From assembly GCF_900107635.1 (NCBI RefSeq), contig NZ_FNRD01000004.1:1-64000 (forward strand): a stretch of 64,000 bases of DNA. The letters run 5' to 3'. Source of the DNA: Flavobacterium gillisiae (GTDB lineage Bacteria; Bacteroidota; Bacteroidia; Flavobacteriales; Flavobacteriaceae). Below, piece after piece: positions 16,996 to 23,753 of this stretch. The position numbers were made by a program, and so were the translations under genes. A model generated the notes under the pieces. That model searched no databases. It was not told the DNA's origin and saw only the letters and a program-made list of their open reading frames with translations. The stretch's first letter is position 1. Each line of letters begins with the position of its first letter.

Positions 16996-17035
16996 TTTGT
17001 TCTAACTGATATACTCTTTATTGCTCTAGAACTGA

Positions 17036-18244
17036 CTACTGATCACTACTGTCTGAAACAGCCGCAGTATTATCTGGTTCTGGTTCCTGAGTCTGAAATT
17101 TAGTTCTCTTACTTCCTTCGTACATTTCGTATTTAACTAATCTCGCTTCAATACTAGCGTTAAAAAGTTTGATTTTTCTTGAAGGTTTTAATCCTACAAA
17201 TTTCAATGCATCTAGATTCCCTGTGATGAACCAAGCATTAGTTCCAGGATAGTTTTTCTTCAAAGTATCACCAATATTTTTGTAGAATTCTTCCATGTGG
17301 ATATCCAATCGCTCATCATAAGGAGGATTAAATACCATGTGTAATTTTCCTTGTGTCGTTTTCTCCGTATCAAAGAAATTTTTCTCTTCAATAGTAATAT
17401 ACTCTTCTAAATTGGCATTCTTAATATTGTCTTTGGCTTTGCTTACTGCTGATGGCGCTTTGTCGAAGCCTTTTATAGTGTAATGAAATTCTCTTACTCT
17501 TTTCAATAAACTGTCCGTGATATTGTCAAACAAATCATTATCCCAGTCATGCCATTTTTCGAATGCAAATTCTTTACGGTTAATGTTTGCCGGAATATTA
17601 CAAGCAATCATAGCGGCTTCAGCCAAGAAAGTACCTGAACCACACATTGGGTCTAAGAAATCACCTTGTCCATCCCAACCTGAAAGCAATAAAACACCTG
17701 CTGCTAATACTTCATTTATAGGAGCAATATTAGTTGCTGTTCTATACCCACGTTGATGCAACGAATTTCCAGAAGTGTCTAACGCAACGGAAACTTGATC
17801 TTTATCGATATGAATGTTGATTCTTAAATCGGGGTGTATTTTATCAATACTTGGACGTTGTCCTGTTCGCTCTCTAAATTGATCTACAATGGCATCCTTA
17901 CATTTTTGAGATACAAATTCAGAGTGATTAAAATTATCTGAATGCACAGTCGCATCAATCACAAAAGTTTGATTGGCACTAATATATCTTGACCAGTTTA
18001 CACCAGAAATTCCTTTATATAAAGCTTGTTCATTATTTGCCTTAAAAAAATAAATAGGCTTCAAAATTTTTAAAGCGGTACGCAATGACAAATTCGCTTT
18101 GTACATAAACCCCTTATCCCCTTTAAAACTTACCATTCTTACACCCTGTTCCACGTCTTGTGCGCCCAACATTTGTAATTCCTTTGCTAATATTTCCTCA
18201 AAACCAAAAAAGGTTTTGGCAACCATCTTAAAATTATTTTCCAT
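17036..18244 (-). CDS. THUMP-domain class I SAM-dependent RNA methyltransferase (RlmL-like)
   Basis: This 402-residue enzyme has a ferredoxin-like plus THUMP RNA-binding region (about 1-160) and a Rossmann methyltransferase domain. The SAM-binding motif is DPMCGSGTFLAEAAMIA and the catalytic motif is FNPPYDERL. The NPPY motif marks amino methylation of a base. Length and order match the RlmL N-terminal half or YpsC group, which methylates N2 of a guanine in 23S rRNA (G2445 in E. coli). It is divergent from another methyltransferase gene at 18407. The exact target base is inferred from the family only. Confidence 0.85.
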   Translation of the reverse strand: MENNFKMVAKTFFGFEEILAKELQMLGAQDVEQGVRMVSFKGDKGFMYKANLSLRTALKILKPIYFFKANNEQALYKGISGVNWSRYISANQTFVIDATVHSDNFNHSEFVSQKCKDAIVDQFRERTGQRPSIDKIHPDLRINIHIDKDQVSVALDTSGNSLHQRGYRTATNIAPINEVLAAGVLLLSGWDGQGDFLDPMCGSGTFLAEAAMIACNIPANINRKEFAFEKWHDWDNDLFDNITDSLLKRVREFHYTIKGFDKAPSAVSKAKDNIKNANLEEYITIEEKNFFDTEKTTQGKLHMVFNPPYDERLDIHMEEFYKNIGDTLKKNYPGTNAWFITGNLDALKFVGLKPSRKIKLFNASIEARLVKYEMYEGSKRTKFQTQEPEPDNTAAVSDSSDQ

Positions 18245-18406
18245 TTGTGTGTATCAATTAAAACAGACCTTTTTCTGCTTTATGTTTAATCCGTGATCGA
18301 AATTAAAGGTTTCTCAACGAGAATCTCTGTGTATCTGCACGGTTTCGTTATTTTTCAGCAAAAATACACTAAATTTGCCGGACTTGAATTAATTGAAAAA
18401 GAATAA

Positions 18407-19171
18407 ATGTCTGAAGAACAAAAACCAGCGAATATAAATCCAGAACAACCAGCAGAAACTTGGTTCAGTTCTTGGTTCGATACACCTTATTATCACATCC
18501 TTTACAAAGAGCGAAACAATAGCGAAGCGCAGCTTTTTATGGACAACATAACGAATTACCTTAATCTGCCTGAAAAAGCTAAAGTACTTGACTTAGCTTG
18601 TGGTAAAGGCCGCCATTCAATCTACTTGAACGAATTGGGATTTGATGTTTTGGGTGCTGATTTATCTGAGAACAGTATCGCCGAAGCAAGTAAAAACACC
18701 AATGACACTTTGCATTTTAAAGTGCACGACATGCGAGAGCCTTTTGAAGAAAAGTACGATGCCATTTTTAATTTGTTTACCAGTTTTGGTTATTTCGAAA
18801 ATGACGAAGACAATCTTACAACGCTAATTGCAATCAAAGAAAGCTTGTCTGAATATGGTTTTGCCGTGATTGATTTCATGAATGTAAACCAAGTGCTAAA
18901 CACCCTTGTTCCAGAAGAAACAAAAACGGTCGAAGGAATTGACTTTCACTTGAAGCGCTATTTAAAAGACGGACATATTTATAAAGAAATTGACTTCGAA
19001 GACAAAGGGCAAAAATTTCATTACACTGAGAAAGTAAAAGCTTTAACACTGCAAGACTTTGAAACCTTAATGGAAGAAGCTGGAATCTATCTTTTAGACA
19101 CTTTTGGAGACTATAAATTGAAAAAGTTCTATAGGAATGAAAGCGAGAGATTAATAATGATTTTTAAATAA
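18407..19171 (+). CDS. Class I SAM-dependent methyltransferase
   Basis: This 254-residue protein has a clear Rossmann methyltransferase fold. Motif I is VLDLACGKGRHSIYLNELG. An acidic residue follows strand 2 (VLGADLSENS), then HDMREPF and IFNLFTSFGYF. The N-terminus (WFSSWFDTPYYHILYKERN) and overall length match a Bacteroidota family of uncharacterised methyltransferases, often labelled Methyltransf_25. The substrate could be a small molecule or a protein. A possible -7 box, TAAATTTG, lies at 18370-18377. Confidence 0.8.
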   Translation: MSEEQKPANINPEQPAETWFSSWFDTPYYHILYKERNNSEAQLFMDNITNYLNLPEKAKVLDLACGKGRHSIYLNELGFDVLGADLSENSIAEASKNTNDTLHFKVHDMREPFEEKYDAIFNLFTSFGYFENDEDNLTTLIAIKESLSEYGFAVIDFMNVNQVLNTLVPEETKTVEGIDFHLKRYLKDGHIYKEIDFEDKGQKFHYTEKVKALTLQDFETLMEEAGIYLLDTFGDYKLKKFYRNESERLIMIFK

Positions 19172-19259
19172 TCTATTCGGCAATCCGTTAATTTGTATAA
19201 TCACCCACTAAAAAGGGATGATTCAGCAGTTCAGCAAAACAACAATTCAACAAATAAGT

Positions 19260-19928
19260 ATGAATTACCTTTTACCTTTACTCTCAGTACTACTAGGATA
19301 TGGGATAGCCTTGTTTTTAAAACCTAAAAACAAAACCAACCTAAAGTTACTATTGGCTTTTAGTGGCGCTTTTCTATTATCTCTGACTGTGATGCACCTG
19401 TTACCGGATGTTTATGAAAGTAAAAATCCAAATATAGGAATCTGCATAATGCTTGGAATTCTATTCCAGATTATACTTGAATTTTTCTCAAAAGGCGCAG
19501 AACATGGGCACACCCATGGACACGTAAACATGTCTCACATTCCGTGGTTGTTGTTTATCAGTCTATGCATACACGCTTTTCTGGAAGGTTTTCCGGTAAG
19601 CCATCACCATGATTTAGCAGTTGGTATTGCCATTCACCATTTACCGATAGCAATTATCCTAACCACTTTTTTTATTAATTCGCACCTAAATAAAAAAGCG
19701 ATTTTTGGCTTTATGATTACCTTTGCATTAATGACTCCATTAGGGACATTAGCATCTGATTTTTTACCGATACTGAATCTCTATTACACTGAAATCACGG
19801 CCGTTGTAATCGGGATATTATTTCATATTTCCTCCACGATCATTTTTGAAAGCAGTGAAGGGCACAAATTCAATATTGCCAAAGTTTCCATGATTGTTTT
19901 GGGAATTGCATTGGCTTATTTTTTATAA
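19260..19928 (+). CDS. ZIP family metal transporter
   Basis: From the ATG at 19260 the protein has 222 residues. An upstream ATG at 19218 would add 14 polar residues and is less likely, though not excluded. It has about seven hydrophobic segments. A histidine-rich cytoplasmic loop (GAEHGHTHGHVNMSH) is typical of ZIP importers. The membrane metal-site motifs are HAFLEGFPVSHHHD and GIAIHHLPIAIIL. Zinc is the usual substrate, with iron or manganese possible. It follows the methyltransferase gene on the same strand with a 46-88 bp gap, depending on the start. Confidence 0.82.
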   Translation: MNYLLPLLSVLLGYGIALFLKPKNKTNLKLLLAFSGAFLLSLTVMHLLPDVYESKNPNIGICIMLGILFQIILEFFSKGAEHGHTHGHVNMSHIPWLLFISLCIHAFLEGFPVSHHHDLAVGIAIHHLPIAIILTTFFINSHLNKKAIFGFMITFALMTPLGTLASDFLPILNLYYTEITAVVIGILFHISSTIIFESSEGHKFNIAKVSMIVLGIALAYFL

Positions 19929-19933
19929 ATTTA

Positions 19934-20033
19934 AGGTGTGGGCGTGACCACAAGGGTCGGGCTATGCGTTGCAATCTTTTTTATTTCGCTATCGCTACAT
20001 AAAAAAGGATTTCCACTGCTATCCCTCACGCAC
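19934..20033 (+). repeat. Intergenic element, copy D, with A/T hairpin core
   Basis: The left arm reads GTGGGCGTGACCACAAGGGT and continues TCGGGCTATGCGTTGCAATC. The core is AATCTTTTTTAT (19973-19984), the loop ttcgctatcgctac, then ATAAAAAAGGATT. The right arm is CCACTGCTATCCCTCACGC. The core boundaries ATCTTT and AAAGGAT are the same as in copy B at 48164-48200, although the outer arms belong to a different type. Confidence 0.65.
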
Positions 20034-20107
20034 GACAAGGACAACTCACGAGTTAATCCTAAAACAGTTTAGAGTTACGCATACAAAATTTGAATATTTA
20101 AGAAAAA

Positions 20108-20920
20108 ATGACATTTACAAAAACTACTGAACAATCCTCAAAATACGACCATCTGGAAAAGATGTCTGTACAAGAACTGCTTGCTAATATCAATCAGGAG
20201 GACAAAACCGTTCCTTATGCTGTTGAAAAAGCACTTCCTCAAATTGAAACTTTAGTCACTCAAATTGTAGCTAAAATGAAATTGGGTGGAAGATTATTCT
20301 ACATTGGCGCCGGAACTTCTGGACGATTAGGGATTGTGGATGCATCAGAATGTCCACCTACTTTTGGTGTACCCTTTGACTTGGTAAACGGAATCATTGC
20401 CGGTGGCGACATGGCGATTCGCAGTGCCGTAGAAAATGCCGAAGACAATGCAACTCAAGCTTGGAAAGATTTACAAGAACAACATATAACTGAAAATGAT
20501 GTCGTGGTCGGTATCGCCGCATCAGGAACAACGCCTTACGTCATAGGTGGTTTAGAAATGTGTAACAAAAATAATATTCTTACAGGAAGTATTTCCTGTA
20601 ATTTAGGAAGCCCGCTTTCTGAAACAGCACAGTTCCCTATTGAAGTTATAGTTGGACCAGAATTTGTAACCGGAAGCTCCAGAATGAAAGCTGGTACAGC
20701 ACAAAAATTAGTGTTGAACATGATTTCGACCGCCACTATGATCCAACTCGGAAAAGTAAAAGGCAACAAAATGGTCGATATGCAACTAAGCAACACCAAA
20801 CTCGTTGATCGCGGTACCAAAATGATTATGGGAGAAATTCCAGTTAGCTATGAAGAAGCAGCTGCCTTATTGAAAGAACACGGAAGTGTTAGGAAAGCCG
20901 TTGCCTTTTATAATAAATAA
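20108..20920 (+). CDS. murQ: N-acetylmuramic acid 6-phosphate etherase
   Basis: This 270-residue enzyme cleaves the D-lactyl ether of MurNAc-6-phosphate to give GlcNAc-6-phosphate, in peptidoglycan recycling. It has a SIS sugar-phosphate domain. The signature FYIGAGTSGRLGIVDASECP at about 64-83 includes catalytic Glu81. A second acidic region (ENAEDNA, 109-115) matches the other active-site glutamate, and VTGSSRMKAGTAQK matches the second conserved block. The length is typical of the shorter Bacteroidota enzymes. No MurNAc kinase or transporter gene is adjacent. Element D lies directly upstream. Confidence 0.92.
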   Translation: MTFTKTTEQSSKYDHLEKMSVQELLANINQEDKTVPYAVEKALPQIETLVTQIVAKMKLGGRLFYIGAGTSGRLGIVDASECPPTFGVPFDLVNGIIAGGDMAIRSAVENAEDNATQAWKDLQEQHITENDVVVGIAASGTTPYVIGGLEMCNKNNILTGSISCNLGSPLSETAQFPIEVIVGPEFVTGSSRMKAGTAQKLVLNMISTATMIQLGKVKGNKMVDMQLSNTKLVDRGTKMIMGEIPVSYEEAAALLKEHGSVRKAVAFYNK

Positions 20921-21000
20921 GTCAAGAAGTTGTAAATTAAAGTACTTTGCAAAAACTTAGTACGCTTTGTGGTTAAATCAACCCTTTTAAACTAAAATTA

Positions 21001-21222
21001 ATGGCAACCAATAAAGAACTTTTATCCAAAGGAATTAAATACTTAACCGGTGCTCTGCCGCTGTTATTTATAGGTCCGTCAATTATTTATAATGCATTCA
21101 TCAACAAGCAAAACCTGTGGCATTATCTTGTTCTAGCAATCGGTATTGCTGCCTGCCTGGGAGCCATGTATTTAATGTATTTAGGATTAAAAACAATTAT
21201 GAAAGGTATATTTAACGACTAA
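21001..21222 (+). CDS. DUF6095 family small membrane protein
   Basis: This 73-residue protein has two membrane helices (YLTGALPLLFIGPSIIYNAF and LVLAIGIAACLGAMYLMYLG) with short polar ends. I recognise the pattern as DUF6095, a family found in Flavobacteriia. The stop codon overlaps the next ATG by one base (TAATG), so this gene and the pentapeptide-repeat gene are probably translationally coupled. Function is unknown. Confidence 0.8.
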   Translation: MATNKELLSKGIKYLTGALPLLFIGPSIIYNAFINKQNLWHYLVLAIGIAACLGAMYLMYLGLKTIMKGIFND

Positions 21223-21794
21223 TGGAAGACTTAATTCACATTCAAAAAACATTTGAAAAAATAGTTTTTATAAACAAGAAAGTCAGTAATCGAGAATTTG
21301 AAGATTGCGTCTTTAAAAATTGCGATTTATCTAACAGTGATTTCTCAAACAATACTTTTATGGATTGTGAGTTTATCGATTGCAATCTTTCGATGACCAG
21401 TTTAATGGGAACCAGTTTAAAAACAGTCCATTTTACCAATTGCAAATTACTGGGAATTCAATTTAACAGCTGTACTGATTTTCTATTTACGGTGAGTTTT
21501 CAAGATTGTGTTTTGGATTACTCGTCTTTTGCCAATAAGAAAATGCCAAAAACAAAATTCAATAGCTGTTCGATGAAAGAAGTTAGTTTCATAGGAAGCA
21601 CACTTTCTAATTCGGTTTTTGAAAATTGCAATTTAGACAATGCCATTTTTAATGATACCCAATTAAAGGAAGTTGATTTCCTGACTGCTTACAATTATAA
21701 AATTGACCCAGAATTCAATCCTATGAAAAAGGCTAAGTTTTCCGCACAAGGAATTCCTGGACTTCTCGATAAATATGATATAAAAATTCAGTAA
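21222..21794 (+). CDS. Pentapeptide-repeat protein (McbG/Qnr-like)
   Basis: The 190 residues are built almost entirely of pentapeptide repeats with a Phe or Leu at the centre (for example FKNCDLSNSDFSNNTF, then NSVFENCNLDNAIFNDTQL). The C-terminal motif FSAQGIPGLLDKYDIKI is typical of Qnr/McbG-like proteins. Such proteins form right-handed beta-helices that mimic B-form DNA, and some protect gyrase or topoisomerase IV. Here topoisomerase IV genes lie about 2 kb downstream. The protective role is inferred by family only. It overlaps the upstream DUF6095 gene by one base and is 2 bases from the next gene. Confidence 0.85.
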   Translation: MEDLIHIQKTFEKIVFINKKVSNREFEDCVFKNCDLSNSDFSNNTFMDCEFIDCNLSMTSLMGTSLKTVHFTNCKLLGIQFNSCTDFLFTVSFQDCVLDYSSFANKKMPKTKFNSCSMKEVSFIGSTLSNSVFENCNLDNAIFNDTQLKEVDFLTAYNYKIDPEFNPMKKAKFSAQGIPGLLDKYDIKIQ

Positions 21795-21796
21795 AG

Positions 21797-22372
21797 ATGG
21801 AAACAAATGAACTGTATCTTTCAAGTGTAAAAAAGCAAATGCATTATTACAAAACAATTGGCGAGAAAGCAATCGATCAATTACAAACGGAACAGCTTTT
21901 TATTACACCAAATGATGATTCTAACAGCATTGCGGCAATTGTAAAACATCTCTCGGGAAATATGTTATCTCGCTGGACAGATTTCCTAACTACTGATGGA
22001 GAAAAAGAATGGAGAGAACGCGATTATGAATTTGAAACTAGCATCACCTCCAAAGAAGAAGTAATAGCAATATGGAACAAAGGTTGGAACTGCTTTTTTC
22101 AAGCAATCGAATCTTTAAAACCGGAAGAACTTGTGCAAATTATTTACATCCGAAATGAAGGACAAACAGCACTCGATGCAATAAACAGACAATTGGCCCA
22201 CTATCCCTACCATATAGGACAAATAGTTTTTTATGCCAAACAATTAAAAAATAGTAATTGGGACAGTTTATCGATTCCCAAAAACAACTCGAATCAGCAT
22301 AATGCGGCGAAATTTGCTCAGGAAAAGAGCATTAAACATTTTACCGACGAAGAATTAAAACGATTAAAATAA
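21797..22372 (+). CDS. DUF1572 / DinB-like protein
   Basis: This 191-residue protein has the DinB-like four-helix-bundle pattern of DUF1572. The helix 1 region is LYLSSVKKQMHYYKTIGEKA, then SIAAIVKHLSGNMLSRWTDF, and near the end AHYPYHIGQIVFYAKQL. The histidines of the first and last segments would bind a divalent metal in this family, as in thiol S-transferases. The substrate is unknown, though bacillithiol-type or other small-thiol chemistry is possible. It starts 2 bases after the pentapeptide-repeat gene and ends a three-gene unit. Confidence 0.82.
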   Translation: METNELYLSSVKKQMHYYKTIGEKAIDQLQTEQLFITPNDDSNSIAAIVKHLSGNMLSRWTDFLTTDGEKEWRERDYEFETSITSKEEVIAIWNKGWNCFFQAIESLKPEELVQIIYIRNEGQTALDAINRQLAHYPYHIGQIVFYAKQLKNSNWDSLSIPKNNSNQHNAAKFAQEKSIKHFTDEELKRLK

Positions 22373-22507
22373 CATACCGCTAGCTCTTAAAACAGTTGAA
22401 ATCTATTTTTCGCGTAGCATCAAGTAACCCCGAAAAAAGATTGCTTCATTCCTCGCAATCACAGATTAAAACGAATAGAAAGACAAAGCTCCAAAAAATA
22501 ATTTGAA

Positions 22508-22882
22508 ATGAAAAAATTACTATTACTTCCCCTACTTCTACTATTTATTTCCTGCTATAACGTCGAACGTGATTGCAAAGATTTTAGAACCGGTAAATTC
22601 AGTTTTGAATACGAAGTGGACGGTGTTAAAAAAACAACCGTGTTTGAACGTAATGATAGCCTGGAAATTGAAACATACGATGGAAAAACAGATACAGCAT
22701 CGATTCGATGGATTAACGATTGTGAGTACATTTTGAAAAAATTGCACCCAAAGAACATGGCAGAGGAAAAGTCAATAGAAATGAAAATTTTGACCACTTC
22801 AGAAAATACATATACCTTTGAATTTGGAATGGTAGGAATACCAGGAAAACAAAAAGGAATAGTAACAAAATTAGCCGACTAA
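22508..22882 (+). CDS. Small lipoprotein of unknown function (not a topoisomerase)
   Basis: This 124-residue protein has a lipoprotein signal (MKKLLLLPLLLLFISC, lipidated Cys16). The mature part, starting YNVERDCKDFRTGKFSFEYE, has two further cysteines and a small beta-rich fold. From memory, homologues have been labelled 'DNA topoisomerase IV' in databases because of the nearby parC and parE genes. Nothing in the sequence supports that label. Function is unknown, and an envelope location is inferred. Confidence 0.75.
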   Translation: MKKLLLLPLLLLFISCYNVERDCKDFRTGKFSFEYEVDGVKKTTVFERNDSLEIETYDGKTDTASIRWINDCEYILKKLHPKNMAEEKSIEMKILTTSENTYTFEFGMVGIPGKQKGIVTKLAD

Positions 22883-22928
22883 ACACTCCTAGTTGAACCT
22901 ATTAATCATCAATTCATAATAAAACAAA

Positions 22929-23699
22929 ATGGAAGTATTTTTAAATCCTGATGCTTGGATCGCCTTATTAACATTGACATTCCTGGAAATTGTTCTTGGA
23001 ATAGACAACATCATTTTCATTTCGATTGCTACAGGTAAATTACCGGTAGAGAGTCGAAAAAAGGCAACTAAAATAGGTATGTTTCTTGCCATGTTCATGA
23101 GAATCGCTCTTTTGTTTGGTATTAATTTATTGATTCAAATGAAAGAACCATGGTTCACAATCGATTTAAAGTGGTTGTCAGCTGGAATTACGGGACAAAG
23201 TGTCATATTACTTCTTGGTGGTTTATTCCTTATTTATAAAAGCACTAGTGAAATCAGAGAAAAAGTAGACGAAAAAGGACTTGAAGAAAAGGAATTAGGT
23301 AAAGCAGCCACTAAATCTTTTCAAAATGTGCTTTTGCAAATCATTATGATTGACTTAGTTTTCTCTTTTGACAGTATTCTTACTGCAGTGGGTATGACTA
23401 ATGGTGTAGAAGGTGCTTTATACATTATGATTACAGCAGTGGTAATTTCAGTTCTTATCATGATGCAGTTTGCTGTTCCTGTAGGTAGTTTTGTAAACAA
23501 ACACCCTTCGATACAAATTCTGGGGTTATCCTTCTTAATTCTTATTGGCTTTATGTTGCTTACAGAAAGTGCTCACTTATCAAACGCACTAATTTTTGGA
23601 AGTCATGTAACTCCAGTCCCAAAAGGGTATTTGTATTTTGCAATTTCTTTCTCGTTGATGGTAGAAGTCATCAATATGAAAGCCTCTAAAAAGAAATAA
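22929..23699 (+). CDS. TerC family integral membrane protein
   Basis: This 256-residue inner-membrane protein has about seven hydrophobic segments. It carries the TerC signature, with acidic residues inside helices: LEIVLGIDNIIFISIATG at about 19-36 and IMIDLVFSFDSILTAVG later. TerC/Alx proteins are linked to tellurite resistance and to manganese or calcium efflux during protein secretion. No other ter genes are near, which favours the general metal-export role (inference). A shared hairpin at 23715-23742 ends both this gene and parC. Confidence 0.88.
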   Translation: MEVFLNPDAWIALLTLTFLEIVLGIDNIIFISIATGKLPVESRKKATKIGMFLAMFMRIALLFGINLLIQMKEPWFTIDLKWLSAGITGQSVILLLGGLFLIYKSTSEIREKVDEKGLEEKELGKAATKSFQNVLLQIIMIDLVFSFDSILTAVGMTNGVEGALYIMITAVVISVLIMMQFAVPVGSFVNKHPSIQILGLSFLILIGFMLLTESAHLSNALIFGSHVTPVPKGYLYFAISFSLMVEVINMKASKKK

Positions 23700-23714
23700 A
23701 ATATATTAGAACAT

Positions 23715-23742
23715 AAAAAAAGCTCCTTATGGAGCTTTTTTT
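23715..23742. terminator. Bidirectional terminator between terC and parC
   Basis: AAAAAAGCTCC and GGAGCTTTTTT pair around a short loop (ttat). T runs are present on both strands. The site lies between two converging genes. Confidence 0.9.
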
Positions 23743-23753
23743 ATATCTGGAAA

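Noticed and set aside
16834..17103. Plus-strand 89-codon frame over the C-rich repeat
   Set aside because: It is a by-product of repeated CCTCCCC sequence, runs into the methyltransferase gene on the other strand, and has no signal or domain.
19218..19259. Upstream ATG start for the ZIP transporter
   Set aside because: It adds 14 polar residues before the first membrane helix. The ATG at 19260 fits the family better, though the choice is not certain.
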